Shown here one piece after another: positions 7,592 to 16,866 of a stretch of DNA of 41,136 nucleotides. Position 1 is the stretch's first letter. Each line of letters begins with the position of its first letter. The translations under genes were made by a program, and so were the position numbers. The DNA is taken from contig JAKSTH010000009.1 of NCBI GenBank assembly GCA_024402655.1, positions 1 to 41,136 of the forward strand, given 5' to 3'. This DNA is from Treponema sp. GTDB taxonomy: Bacteria > Spirochaetota > Spirochaetia > Treponematales > Treponemataceae. The notes beneath the pieces were generated by a model that was not told the origin of the DNA, did not search any database, and was given only the letters and a program-made list of their open reading frames with translations.

Positions 7592-8314
7592 TTAATTATA
7601 ATATGAAAGTTTCTTTTCAAATCTGCGGAAAATATAAGACACAACCCAGTTCATTACAAAATAGAATACACCGGCAATTAATAATGGTGTAAATGATACC
7701 ATTCTGTTTGCAGAATTTTTTGCATAGAACATCAATTCCTGAATACTTATAATAGTAACCAGAGAAGTATCTTTTACAAGAGTAATAACTTCATTTCCCA
7801 TTGCAGGAACAATTCGTTTTACAACCTGTGGCAAAACAATCTTAAAAAATGTCTGTGCAGGTGTATAACCCAATACTTTTGCAGCTTCATATTGTCCTTT
7901 AGGAATAGATTCAATTCCACCACGATAAATTTCTGCAAAATATGAAGCATAATTTATAGAAAAAGCAACTACCGCAGCTGCAAATGCAGGCCAATTTATA
8001 GTTACATTAAAAAGTCTGATTGAAATAAATTTTGGAACAAAATACACAATAAGTAATTGAAGCATTAATGGTGTTCCGCGAATAATTAACAGAAAAAGGT
8101 TTGTAAGTTTTGAAAGAAACTTATTTTTCGACATTCTTCCAAGAGAAACAGGAAGAGCCAGAGGAACTGCAAACAACAAAGTTAAAAGGAAAATACTTAA
8201 AGTATAGCCTGTTCCTTTGAACATTGTATCCAGCATATTAAGATAAGAAGTAACGCTTTGTGGAGAAGCATTAAAAAGTTTTGTAAAAAAATTTATAAAA
8301 GATTGATTAGCCAT
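7592..8314 (-). CDS. Polar amino acid ABC transporter permease
   Basis: Inner-membrane subunit of the HisMQ/GlnP family, 240 residues with about five membrane helices. The family motif is visible: [27 protein letters not shown], the EAA loop that docks on the ATPase, preceded by [13 protein letters not shown]. It stands alone as a single permease gene, so the channel is probably a homodimer. It is separated from the upstream binding-protein gene by an intrinsic terminator (8331-8369), so its expression depends on read-through. Confidence 0.95.
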   Translation of the reverse strand: MANQSFINFFTKLFNASPQSVTSYLNMLDTMFKGTGYTLSIFLLTLLFAVPLALPVSLGRMSKNKFLSKLTNLFLLIIRGTPLMLQLLIVYFVPKFISIRLFNVTINWPAFAAAVVAFSINYASYFAEIYRGGIESIPKGQYEAAKVLGYTPAQTFFKIVLPQVVKRIVPAMGNEVITLVKDTSLVTIISIQELMFYAKNSANRMVSFTPLLIAGVFYFVMNWVVSYIFRRFEKKLSYYN

Positions 8315-8330
8315 AAAAATTAAAAAAAAG

Positions 8331-8369
8331 GAGATACTGAATCAATCATAAAAATTAATTCAGTATCTC
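8331..8369 (-). terminator. Intercistronic terminator between binding protein and permease
   Basis: A perfect 12-bp stem (GAGATACTGAAT with its complement) is followed on the minus strand by a run of eight T. It lies inside the operon, so partial read-through would give excess binding protein over permease and ATPase. Confidence 0.85.
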
Positions 8370-8381
8370 TATATAAAAAAA

Positions 8382-9161
8382 TTATTTACCGATTACAGAA
8401 ATATCTTTTCCAAACCACTTAGTACTAATTTTTTCAATAGTACCGTCTTTTGCCATTTCTAATAAAGTTTTTTCTACATCATCTCTGAGTTTTGCACCAT
8501 CAGCAGATTTTCTAAAACCAATACCATAAGCTTCGGCAGCAAGTGGTTCATCAACTACAACAATTGAGTTGTCATTAGCTGTAGAAATCATATATCTTGC
8601 AACAATACTATCCATTACTACACCATCAACACTACCAACTCTTAAATCTGTAAATGCAGTGTGATTTTCTTCGTAATAAACAATACCTTTTAATGATTTT
8701 GCAAAATCTGCATTATCATTAATAGCTTCTTCAGCACTTGAACCTGCCTGACATGCAACTGTAATACCTTTTGCATCAGCAAGATTTTTAATTCCGCTGT
8801 CGGCTCTAACAATTAAAACCTGATCGTTATTTAAATAAGCTGAAGTAAAAGACATAGAATTAATTCTTTCATCTGTAATAGTAAAACCATTCCAAATACA
8901 ATCAATACTTCCAGAATTAAGTTCCATTTCTTTAGCATTCCAGTCGATTGGTTTTGCAACAAATTCAAGACCTAAACGTTTTGAAACTTCTTTTGCTAAA
9001 TCAATGTCATATCCAACAATTGAACCATCTGCTTCTGTAAAGCCCATTGGTGGGAAAGATGCATCAAGACCTAAAACAAATTTATTTGAATCTGTTTTTT
9101 TACATCCAACCATAGTAAAAATTGTAGCAGCTGCAATAACAGCAAGCAAAATTTTTTTCAT
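8382..9161 (-). CDS. Polar amino acid ABC transporter substrate-binding lipoprotein
   Basis: Periplasmic family 3 solute-binding protein, 259 residues. The N-terminus MKKILLAVIAAATIFTMVGC has a lipobox with Cys20, so it is a membrane-anchored lipoprotein. The mature protein starts VLGLDASFPPMGFTEADGSIVGYDIDLAKEVSKRL, the family signature, and continues with DCIWNGFTITDERI and the hinge segments. The Asp of GYDIDLA and Arg of DERI are the usual amino-acid-binding positions. GAGGT lies before the ATG and the gene begins 9 nt after argH, so the two are co-transcribed. Substrate unresolved. Confidence 0.95.
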   Translation of the reverse strand: MKKILLAVIAAATIFTMVGCKKTDSNKFVLGLDASFPPMGFTEADGSIVGYDIDLAKEVSKRLGLEFVAKPIDWNAKEMELNSGSIDCIWNGFTITDERINSMSFTSAYLNNDQVLIVRADSGIKNLADAKGITVACQAGSSAEEAINDNADFAKSLKGIVYYEENHTAFTDLRVGSVDGVVMDSIVARYMISTANDNSIVVVDEPLAAEAYGIGFRKSADGAKLRDDVEKTLLEMAKDGTIEKISTKWFGKDISVIGK

Positions 9162-9170
9162 ACAATACCT

Positions 9171-10667
9171 CTATTTTTTATAATAGTTTTCAAAAATTAA
9201 ATCCCAGTTATCATCATCAGAAGCATTTTTTACTGTATTTGATTTAACAAATGCTTCAAGTGAATCAATCTGTTTTTGAACAGCTGAAGAAGCAGGTCCT
9301 CCAGTTGCAGTTCTAATTTCTACACAATTTTTTGGTGTAATTAAATCGTAAATGTCTTTTTCGAACAAAGGACTTGCTTTTTCATATTCACTAAAATCAA
9401 GTTCTTCCAGTTTTTTATTAGTTTCAATTCCAATTCTAACAAGACCGGCAGAAACACCATGTGCAGTTCTAAAAGGAAGACCTTTTCTAACAAGATAATC
9501 TGCCACATCTGTAGCATTAAGGTAGCCGCCATCACAACCTTTAGCCATAATATCTTTATTCCATTTTGCAGTACGAACCATTTCTGTAAAGATTCTTACA
9601 CTTGAAATAACTGTATCATAAGCTTCAAAGAAAGATGCCTTATCTTCCTGCATATCTCTGTCATAAGAAAGAGGAAGTCCTTTCATCATTGTAAATAATG
9701 CAACCATATCACCATAAACACGGCCAGTTTTACCACGAATTAATTCAGCAAAGTCAGGATTCTTTTTCTGTGGCATAATGGAACTACCAGTAGACCATTT
9801 TTCACTTAAATCAATAAAATTAAATTCTACAGTAGACCAGTAAACAATTTCTTCACAGGCTCTTGAAAGATGCATCTGCAACATAGATAAGTCAGATGCT
9901 ACTTCTAAATAATAGTCTCTGTCAGAAACTGTATCTAAAGAGTTAGGAGTTACCCCGTTAAAACCAAGTAATTCTGCTTCATATTCACGGTTTAATGGAA
10001 GACCACTAGTAGCAAGAGCACCTGATCCAATTGGAGAAAGATCTACACGTTTAAATGCATCTGTAAGGCGGTCAAAATCTCTATAAAACATCCATGCCCA
10101 GGCACATACGTGATGAGCCAATGTAACAGGTTGAGCATGCTGCATATGAGTAAAACCTGGAATAAGTGTATTTTTATTTTCTGCTGCAATTTTTACTAAA
10201 ACATCAATTAAACCTACAAGTTCTTTTTTAAGAATATTAATTTGATGTTTTAAATAAAGCCTTTCATCTAAAGCAATCTGATCATTACGGCTTCTTCCTG
10301 TGTGAACTTTTTTACCAGGTTCGCCTACTCTGTCTGTAAGTGTTGCTTCAATAAAAGAGTGAATATCTTCTGCGCTTAAATCTACTTTAAAAGGATTACC
10401 ATCTTTATCTTTTCCACGAAGTAAATCTTCTTTTATAGATTCAAGTCCTTTTACAATAGCATCTGCTTCATCTTTTGAAATTAACTTCTGCTTGGCAAGC
10501 ATTTTAGCATGAGCAACGCTTCCTTCAATATCTACCATTGCCATGCGCATATCATCATTAATAGATGTTTCAAAACTAACTGCAGCCGCATCAGGTCCTT
10601 CTAAAAAACGACCGTGCCACAAAGCTGCATGATTATCTGTTGTAATTGTTCCGTGTGATTTTTCCAT
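9171..10667 (-). CDS. argH: Argininosuccinate lyase
   Basis: Cleaves argininosuccinate to arginine and fumarate, the last step of arginine synthesis. 498 residues from the ATG at 10667, somewhat longer than the usual ~460. The start region ALWHGRFLEGPD matches the family N-terminus (WGGRF). VHTGRSRNDQ, TPGFTHMQHAQPVTLAHH and the fumarase-superfamily signature GSSIMPQKKNPD are all present. The frame is open a further 30 codons upstream, but that stretch covers the promoter and is not family-like. The -10 box (10674-10679) is 7 nt from the ATG and no Shine-Dalgarno is visible, so the mRNA is probably leaderless. No argG or other arg gene is in the window; the next genes encode an amino-acid importer. 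Confidence 0.94.
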   Translation of the reverse strand: MEKSHGTITTDNHAALWHGRFLEGPDAAAVSFETSINDDMRMAMVDIEGSVAHAKMLAKQKLISKDEADAIVKGLESIKEDLLRGKDKDGNPFKVDLSAEDIHSFIEATLTDRVGEPGKKVHTGRSRNDQIALDERLYLKHQINILKKELVGLIDVLVKIAAENKNTLIPGFTHMQHAQPVTLAHHVCAWAWMFYRDFDRLTDAFKRVDLSPIGSGALATSGLPLNREYEAELLGFNGVTPNSLDTVSDRDYYLEVASDLSMLQMHLSRACEEIVYWSTVEFNFIDLSEKWSTGSSIMPQKKNPDFAELIRGKTGRVYGDMVALFTMMKGLPLSYDRDMQEDKASFFEAYDTVISSVRIFTEMVRTAKWNKDIMAKGCDGGYLNATDVADYLVRKGLPFRTAHGVSAGLVRIGIETNKKLEELDFSEYEKASPLFEKDIYDLITPKNCVEIRTATGGPASSAVQKQIDSLEAFVKSNTVKNASDDDNWDLIFENYYKK

Positions 10668-10673
10668 ATTCTT

Positions 10674-10702
10674 ATTATAACTGAAAACAGATTGTGGGTA
10701 AA
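10674..10702 (-). promoter_or_regulatory. Promoter of the argH-transporter operon
   Basis: The minus strand has TTTACC at 10702-10697, a 17-bp spacer and a consensus TATAAT at 10679-10674. Transcription would start at or next to the A of the argH ATG (10667). Confidence 0.72.
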
Positions 10703-10723
10703 CACCGGAAGTTAGTTTAAAAA

Positions 10724-10754
10724 AAAAGAGACTGGTATAAAACCAGTCCCTTTT
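10724..10754 (-). terminator. Intrinsic terminator after the CUT1 binding-protein gene
   Basis: GACTGGT pairs with ACCAGTC across loop ATAAA, extended by flanking G/C and A/T pairs with one mismatch. It is followed by a T-run on the minus strand. It closes the 10.8-23.9 kb block. Confidence 0.85.
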
Positions 10755-10781
10755 CAATCTAAAACTTATTAAAGTTTATGA

Positions 10782-12173
10782 TTATTTGTTTACAGCGTCG
10801 AGGCGTGACTGCCAGCTGTCTTTGAACTGTTCATAAACTTCTACTGGATCTGCACCACCACATACGTTCCATGAGAATTCAGCAATGTTCAAATCTGGAA
10901 TCATAGACTGAATTGTTTCACGAGCGTTGTCCATCATTAACTGGAGAGTTTCATCAACTGCTCTTTCATCACGGAATGATGACCAGTATCCTTCTTTCCA
11001 AGCTTCTGGATCGTCATATTCTGGAACATCTTCTGTATAGAAGTCAACGATTTTAGCAATCTTATTGAGAGTAGCATCATCGTAGAATGATGGGATAACC
11101 CACATGTTAGATGAGTTCAAAGAACAATATTTACCGTTTCCACGTGGTCCCATTGGGAAACATACGAAACCGTAGTCATCTTTCATTGTAGAGAATTTAC
11201 CATTTGGCTGTGCATTGTATTCATCTTCTACGATGAATGCAACTTCACCATTCTGGAAACAAGAGAAGTAGTAGTCCCACTGTTCGTCAGCACCCTGTGG
11301 TCTCTGATATTTCTGGAACATTTCACGTACCCAGTTCCAAGCTTCCATAGCGTTGTCTGAGTTAGATGTGTTTACAAATTTACCATCGATGTAAGAAATA
11401 ATTGCACCACCGTTTGTATCTACAGCGATTGGACCAAAGAGGTCGTTCTTTGAAGCCATAGCATACTGATCGATAATACCGTCATTGTCTGTATCTTTTG
11501 TAAGTTTTTCACAAAGATCCTGGAAAGCAGCCCATGTCCATGTACCAGCTTTCTGCATATCGTAGAGAGATTCTGGATCAATACCATTTTCCTGGAGAAG
11601 TCTCTTATTGAAGAATACACCAGTTCTTGGTTCTGGTTTTCCATAACCGAATGTGTAGAAAGAATCACCATTTCTGAGTTTATTTACAAGACCCTGATCC
11701 CATTTAGCTTTTGACCAGTCAATATTTGTTTTAGAAAGGTCTGCCCAGAAGCCCTGCTGTAAACCAGAGAGAGCTGAACGATAGTCGATTAAGAATACAG
11801 CGTTGTCTGTACCACCTGTAATACAGAAGTTAGCAACTTCTTCTGGATGGTTTGACCAACCAGCAAGGTCTTTCTGTACACATTTGAAGTTGTAAGTCTG
11901 TTCCAACCAAGCACGGAATGCCATCTGGTCTTCCTGCTGTTTTGAAGCAGCTGGTGCATCTGGATTTGACCACCAGTCATAAATTGTTACTTCCATTCCA
12001 CCGAAGTCGTAAACTTTTCCTGTAGCAGGATCGATTTCAGCTGAATAGCCTTTGTAAGTAGCGCTCTTAGAGCGTTTTACTTTGTCAGCGCCGTCTTTTT
12101 TTCCACCACAGCTAACGAGAGCGAATGATGCGATTAAAGAAGCAGCAACTAAAACTTTTGCAATCTTTTTCAT
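10782..12173 (-). CDS. CUT1-type carbohydrate ABC transporter substrate-binding lipoprotein
   Basis: Periplasmic family 1 solute-binding protein, 463 residues. Signal peptide with lipobox ALVSC (Cys22), then GGKKDGADK. The fold is indicated by MEVTIYDWWSNPD, TGVFFNKRLLQENGID, TWTWAAFQDLCEKL and the late WVIPSF segment. The sequence DTDNDGIIDQ is a calcium-binding-type loop found in several sugar-binding proteins. AAGGAG precedes the ATG. Although it ends the permease block, it has its own promoter and operator in the 81-nt gap, which suggests higher or separately controlled expression. Ligand unknown, probably an oligosaccharide. Confidence 0.93.
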   Translation of the reverse strand: MKKIAKVLVAASLIASFALVSCGGKKDGADKVKRSKSATYKGYSAEIDPATGKVYDFGGMEVTIYDWWSNPDAPAASKQQEDQMAFRAWLEQTYNFKCVQKDLAGWSNHPEEVANFCITGGTDNAVFLIDYRSALSGLQQGFWADLSKTNIDWSKAKWDQGLVNKLRNGDSFYTFGYGKPEPRTGVFFNKRLLQENGIDPESLYDMQKAGTWTWAAFQDLCEKLTKDTDNDGIIDQYAMASKNDLFGPIAVDTNGGAIISYIDGKFVNTSNSDNAMEAWNWVREMFQKYQRPQGADEQWDYYFSCFQNGEVAFIVEDEYNAQPNGKFSTMKDDYGFVCFPMGPRGNGKYCSLNSSNMWVIPSFYDDATLNKIAKIVDFYTEDVPEYDDPEAWKEGYWSSFRDERAVDETLQLMMDNARETIQSMIPDLNIAEFSWNVCGGADPVEVYEQFKDSWQSRLDAVNK

Positions 12174-12214
12174 TTAAATACTCCTTTTAAAAGATTAACC
12201 TCTATATATTATGT

Positions 12215-12233
12215 AGATTATACCACATAATCT
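12215..12233 (-). promoter_or_regulatory. Promoter -10 overlapped by a perfect inverted repeat (likely operator)
   Basis: The plus strand reads AGATTAT-ACCAC-ATAATCT, a perfect 7-bp inverted repeat. Within it the minus strand carries TGGTATAAT, an extended -10 (TATAAT at 12222-12217), giving a ~40-nt leader for the binding-protein gene. A repressor bound here would block the -10. No regulator gene is nearby. Confidence 0.65.
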
Positions 12234-12254
12234 TAAAATTAAAACAAATTTTTT

Positions 12255-13256
12255 CTACTCTTTCATACCAGTGCTTGTTAAACTTTCTACGAACAATCTC
12301 TGACAGAAGAGATACAGAATAATCAATGGAATAATAGCCATTAATACACCTGTAGAAAGAACAGCATTTGCATATCCTAATGGAGCATTTACAGATGAAC
12401 CATTAAGAATAGAAAGATAAGCACCAAAACGGTCAACCATACTTGTAAGTCTGATTGCCAGTGTTTTAATAGTACCTAAGAATAATGATGAGTAGAAACC
12501 ATCTGTCCACTGCCATACAAATGAGAACAAGAAACATGAAGTCAAAATTGGCTTAGCTCCTGGAATCATAATTGTAAAGAATGTTTTTAATGGACCACAT
12601 CCGTCTACATAAGCAGCTTCTTCCAATTCAAATGGGAATCCCATATAGAACTGACGAATCATAAAGATGTACAATCCATTTTTAAGTCCCATACATCCAC
12701 AACACATAAGTAAATATGGTAAAGGTGTACCACGAAGGTTTATTGTTTTACCAATCAAATTAAAGTATCTGAAGTGAAGATACAATGATGTAGAAATTGT
12801 CTGTGGAGGAATAATGATTAATAAAAGTACACAGAAGAACCAGAATCTCTTTAATGGGAAATTAAAACGAGAAAAACCGTATCCTACCAGTGCACAGAAG
12901 AATACCTGAATTACTGAAACAAGAGCTGACACCCAGATTGTATTAAAAAGAGTATCTTTGTATTCAATAAGGTATGAAGCAATATTCCAGTTATTTGTAG
13001 AAAAGTGTTTTGGTACAAGTACAATAGTTGTATCGTACAAATCCTGTTCTGCCATAAAACTGATAGCAATTTTATTCAAAATAGGCTGAATAATCATGAA
13101 ACAAAGACCAAAAAGAATGATTCCTCTAAAAATAGAAAGCATGACTTTTTTGCTTGTTTCTTTAAGCAGAATACCATTAGAGGCATCATTTCTAGCCCAG
13201 AATGATTCTTTTGCTACAGTTGTTGCTGCAGCAGTATTTTTATTCTTTTTAGTCAT
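12255..13256 (-). CDS. CUT1 sugar ABC permease, MalG type (second pair)
   Basis: Inner-membrane permease of the carbohydrate uptake transporter-1 family, 333 residues with about six membrane helices after a ~45-residue cytoplasmic N-terminus. The EAA loop reads FPFELEEAAYVDGCGPLKTFFTIMIPGAKP, and the C-terminus ends LFVESLTSTGMKE, as in MalG-type permeases. AAGGTGG precedes the ATG, which overlaps the end of the upstream MalF-type gene by 8 nt. It pairs with that gene to form a heterodimeric channel. It must borrow an ATPase from elsewhere. Confidence 0.94.
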   Translation of the reverse strand: MTKKNKNTAAATTVAKESFWARNDASNGILLKETSKKVMLSIFRGIILFGLCFMIIQPILNKIAISFMAEQDLYDTTIVLVPKHFSTNNWNIASYLIEYKDTLFNTIWVSALVSVIQVFFCALVGYGFSRFNFPLKRFWFFCVLLLIIIPPQTISTSLYLHFRYFNLIGKTINLRGTPLPYLLMCCGCMGLKNGLYIFMIRQFYMGFPFELEEAAYVDGCGPLKTFFTIMIPGAKPILTSCFLFSFVWQWTDGFYSSLFLGTIKTLAIRLTSMVDRFGAYLSILNGSSVNAPLGYANAVLSTGVLMAIIPLIILYLFCQRLFVESLTSTGMKE

Positions 13257-14163
13257 GATTTACCACCTTGGAAATAATTAATGAAGTTAAACCAATTAAT
13301 GCAAGACAGACAATAAAGTAGATCCATGCCAATGCGGCACTATAACCGTAGTTCAGCATTACTACCATCTGTGTATTAATTTTAGACATAACTTCATTAT
13401 CAGTCTTCATAAAGAAGTCTACGATTGTATAAATCCAACATACAAGCATTAAAGGACTAATCATTGGAACTGTAATTTTCCAGAGTTTTTCCCATGCTGT
13501 ACAACCTTCCATATCTGCAGCTTCGTACATACTAACTGAAATGTTCTGTAAACCAGAAAGGAAGATAATAATCTGAATACCAGATGCCATAGCAACATCG
13601 TAAATAGAATCGATAATTTCAAAAAGTGTATTGAATACTTTCTGACTTGGTCCATTTACACCACCAGTATTTGTAAGTAATACATCTTCCAAAACCTGAG
13701 TAATGCTTTCACCTGTACCAAATTCTTCGATAGAAGCTTTTAATTCAGCCATAAGTGTGTTGTTATATTCCAATCCAACAAGTACACCAGAAGAAAGAAT
13801 TACAGCAAGGAAGAAGATAGATCTTGCTAAAGCACGTCCTTTAAATTTCTGGTTCAACAGCATTGCAACAAAGAAACTGAATACAATTGTTGCAAGTGAG
13901 CGATAAAGCATTGTTGTAATAGATGTCAAAAGCATCTGATTAAATTCAGGGTCAATAAGAAATGCTCGTTTATAGTTTTCAAAATGATTCGAAACATTAA
14001 CAAAGCCCTGATTTGAAATCTGAACTTCAGACAAACTCATCATAAATGACTGATATAATGGTTTAATCATGAAAAATAAGAAACCTAAAATAAAAGGTAA
14101 GATAAACATGTAACCATAAAGGGCTCTAGTCTTTTCCAATCCAATTGGCTTTTTTCTACCCAT
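13249..14163 (-). CDS. CUT1 sugar ABC permease, MalF type (second pair)
   Basis: 304 residues, about six membrane helices beginning GYMFILPFILGFLFFMIKPLYQSFMMS, the usual MalF/LacF-type start. The EAA loop is present as SMYEAADMEGCTAWEKLWKITVPMISP. An unusually long extracytoplasmic insertion (~residues 135-195) lies between two helices and could contact a binding protein. The start is one base after the DUF5696-like gene, with GGGGGA before the ATG. It overlaps the MalG-type partner. Confidence 0.93.
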   Translation of the reverse strand: MGRKKPIGLEKTRALYGYMFILPFILGFLFFMIKPLYQSFMMSLSEVQISNQGFVNVSNHFENYKRAFLIDPEFNQMLLTSITTMLYRSLATIVFSFFVAMLLNQKFKGRALARSIFFLAVILSSGVLVGLEYNNTLMAELKASIEEFGTGESITQVLEDVLLTNTGGVNGPSQKVFNTLFEIIDSIYDVAMASGIQIIIFLSGLQNISVSMYEAADMEGCTAWEKLWKITVPMISPLMLVCWIYTIVDFFMKTDNEVMSKINTQMVVMLNYGYSAALAWIYFIVCLALIGLTSLIISKVVNHD

Positions 14164-14164
14164 T

Positions 14165-16852
14165 TTATTCCCCCTTCTTTACAACAATGTAATCTCTTGA
14201 AGCAATTTTCTTACCTGAAGCAGAATTATAATCTTCATAACCGAGATTTACATAAACTTCATAACCATTGTCAAATTCTGTTCTTGTAACTTTGTCTGTT
14301 ACATATTCAAAATCAACAATTAAGCTGTTGCTAAGTTTTGAAAGTTTCTGGTTGTAGTCAGTATAAAGTTTAACAAACTTGTCTTTCCATGTTTCAAAGT
14401 TTGTTGCGAAATATTCAGTATAGTTAGTTTCCTGAAGTTTAGTTTCGTTTGAACCAATGAATGTAAATGATAAACCAGATGCTGTTTCTGCAGACTGCAA
14501 GATTAAATCTTCAAGTTCTGCACTAATATTAACAGCTTCTGCAGAGTAGTTTTTATAACCATGCAATGCAATCTGGAAGAATGGAACTGCCTGATCTAAA
14601 ATAGCATATTCGTTACCTTTAAGACTTACATCTGTAACAAAATCAGCATATTTAAGAGCATATTCATTTCCACCGTGAATCATAACTCCAATATTGTTTT
14701 CATTCATTTCTTTGAATCGTTCAATCTGCATTTTTGCATTTGCAGCACGAGAAACTAATGCGTCATCATTGTAATCGCCAGACAACAGATATCCGTTATC
14801 CTGGAATGAAAGTCCAATCTTATTTTTCTTTGCAGTTTCAATAAGACGTTCTGTACTCTTATCTGCTAAAGAAGGTTTAACAAGATAATAGTAATCCAGT
14901 TCGTCTAACTGTCCATACCAGATTGGTGAGAACTGATAAAGTTTAATAACTTCATCAGAACAATATCTGGCAGGTGATGTAAAGCGATTAAAGCCTTCGC
15001 CCAAGAATGTTGAACGGTATGCAGTCTGAACTGCTCCATCAAGATAAATCTTTGCAGAAGTATTTTCTGTATCTTTGAGCATTTTATTAAAGCCAGACTT
15101 TCCGCCAAGTTCAGAAATATATTTTACTTTGTTCAAATATGACTGATGAATACCATCATTAATGAAACCTGACAATCTGTAATTAACATCTTTAATTCCA
15201 GCATTTTCAATTTCATTAATAATTTTTGCAGTGTTCTTATAACTTGTTAATTCATAAGGAAGAGTTTTAGGCATACCAGCTACCTGCTGAACCTTATCAA
15301 TAGCACCAATAATATTTACTGCAACCGGAATATTTTTGTTATTAGTTTTCTTTTCACCTTTAAACAAGTATTCTCTGTATTTCTGTGCCATATCTGTAAT
15401 AGATCCTTTATCAAGAATCTTATATACCTGTTTCAGCTGTTCACCAGCAGGAAGATATGGTTCATAAGAGAACTGAGCACTATTATTACGGCTTGAAATA
15501 TCATACTGTTCACGATGAAGCATTTTATATTCTGCACGAATCCAGTTGAAGTTACTTAAACGACCAGCAATATCAGCTGAAATTGAAGCATAAGGTGCAC
15601 CATCTTCAATAATACAAATGTAGCTTTCATTTTTATCAGAAGCACCAAACACAGGATATGAAATACGAGTTTCAGTATTTAAGTATTTACGAGAGTTACC
15701 ATAATCCCAACCGTAAACATCAGCATAGTAAGCATTCTGTTTTGTTTTTCCATTATTGTAGTTGATAGTATATCCACCGCCTTCTGGAACAAACATAAAT
15801 CCTTCTTCTTCTGTACCTACTGATCCAAAATATGGAAGAATAGAAACCTGAGTAATAGGATAAGTTGGTTTATATGAAATTTCGTCGAATGGTACTGTTA
15901 CAGAAAGACCATCGTTTTCCAATTTATATACAGCAGTAAGATTGAAAGCAGGTTCATCTTTTATATTTGTTTCTTTGTAAAGTTCCTTACTTTCAAGATA
16001 ATCTTCCATTGTATAACCATTAGATTTGAACATCTTTTCAACTTGTTCTTTTAAGAAGGTCTGAAGATTTTCAAATACAAGGTAAATTGGTTCATCTTCA
16101 ATACCAGGATACTTGCTCAACATAGCTTCTTTTTCTTCATTGTTTTTAAAGCCGTCGATTGAGTATTTGTGATAAGCACGTCCAATTGTATTTTTCTGGC
16201 TCTTTGTTAAACCTTCCTGGAATTTTTCCAAATCGCTTTCATAAATAGCCAGTGGGAAAATAAATTCGCGTTCAATATCACCAATTGTATAATGAACTAA
16301 AATTTCACTACCTTTCTTTTCAATAGAATAGAAGTTTCTCTGAATACTCTTTGTATAAATATCATAAGTTTCATCTGTACCATTGATAGTAGAATACTTT
16401 ACAAGGAATGTAGATTTCATATTATTTTTTTCTTTTGCAAGAGCAAGAGTATCATTATCTACATTCTGTGGATTTGAATACCAGATTTTACCAGTTTTTT
16501 TGTTTGTTAAAGTAAACTGTGTAGTTGCTGGATCCAATTCAAATTTAAGTTCATTGTTTTCCAATACGAATTCTTTAGAAAGATTTTCTTCTTTCATTTC
16601 GTAATAGTCGAATTCTGGATATACAACTTTACTTACATCAATAAGTTTTAAAACAATTACTGTAACAAAAATAATTACAGCAGCTGCAATTCCAATTTCA
16701 ATCCAGTTGCCAACTGTTGGCTTATGGAATTGGAATTTCTTTGTTTTCATTGGTTTTGGGCGACCAATATAACCTTCTGGCATTTTAGATTTTTTTGCCT
16801 TTGGTTCTTTTGGGGCCTTTGGAGCTTTAGGTGTTTTTTCTTTCTTTTCCAT
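14165..16852 (-). CDS. DUF5696-like large membrane-anchored periplasmic protein, glycosidase-like
   Basis: 895 residues. A Lys/Pro-rich cytoplasmic tail (1-~48, repeated PKAPKEPKAKK) is followed by one membrane helix (~50-70) and a large extracytoplasmic part. The first ~400 residues are beta-rich and sandwich-like (LTNKKTGKIWYSNP, GDIEREFIFPL, DGLSVTVPFDEISY). The central region (~500-800) alternates strands and helices as a TIM barrel would, with acidic residues at strand ends: KIYLDGAV (~601), LSFQDNGYLLSGDY (~682), VMIHGGNEYAL. The end is again beta-rich. I matched it to DUF5696 from memory of its length and Yip1/permease neighbours. A glycoside-hydrolase or glycan-binding role is inference. 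The cytoplasmic-tail/anchor topology places the domain beside the transporter channels. GGAG lies 9 nt before the ATG. Confidence 0.75.
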   Translation of the reverse strand: MEKKEKTPKAPKAPKEPKAKKSKMPEGYIGRPKPMKTKKFQFHKPTVGNWIEIGIAAAVIIFVTVIVLKLIDVSKVVYPEFDYYEMKEENLSKEFVLENNELKFELDPATTQFTLTNKKTGKIWYSNPQNVDNDTLALAKEKNNMKSTFLVKYSTINGTDETYDIYTKSIQRNFYSIEKKGSEILVHYTIGDIEREFIFPLAIYESDLEKFQEGLTKSQKNTIGRAYHKYSIDGFKNNEEKEAMLSKYPGIEDEPIYLVFENLQTFLKEQVEKMFKSNGYTMEDYLESKELYKETNIKDEPAFNLTAVYKLENDGLSVTVPFDEISYKPTYPITQVSILPYFGSVGTEEEGFMFVPEGGGYTINYNNGKTKQNAYYADVYGWDYGNSRKYLNTETRISYPVFGASDKNESYICIIEDGAPYASISADIAGRLSNFNWIRAEYKMLHREQYDISSRNNSAQFSYEPYLPAGEQLKQVYKILDKGSITDMAQKYREYLFKGEKKTNNKNIPVAVNIIGAIDKVQQVAGMPKTLPYELTSYKNTAKIINEIENAGIKDVNYRLSGFINDGIHQSYLNKVKYISELGGKSGFNKMLKDTENTSAKIYLDGAVQTAYRSTFLGEGFNRFTSPARYCSDEVIKLYQFSPIWYGQLDELDYYYLVKPSLADKSTERLIETAKKNKIGLSFQDNGYLLSGDYNDDALVSRAANAKMQIERFKEMNENNIGVMIHGGNEYALKYADFVTDVSLKGNEYAILDQAVPFFQIALHGYKNYSAEAVNISAELEDLILQSAETASGLSFTFIGSNETKLQETNYTEYFATNFETWKDKFVKLYTDYNQKLSKLSNSLIVDFEYVTDKVTRTEFDNGYEVYVNLGYEDYNSASGKKIASRDYIVVKKGE

Positions 16853-16866
16853 TTCTTATAACTCCA

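Noticed and set aside
10668-10757. 30-codon N-terminal extension of argH
   Set aside because: It covers the TTTACC-TATAAT promoter and part of the preceding terminator, and its sequence has no similarity to the lyase N-terminus, which begins at the ATG at 10667.
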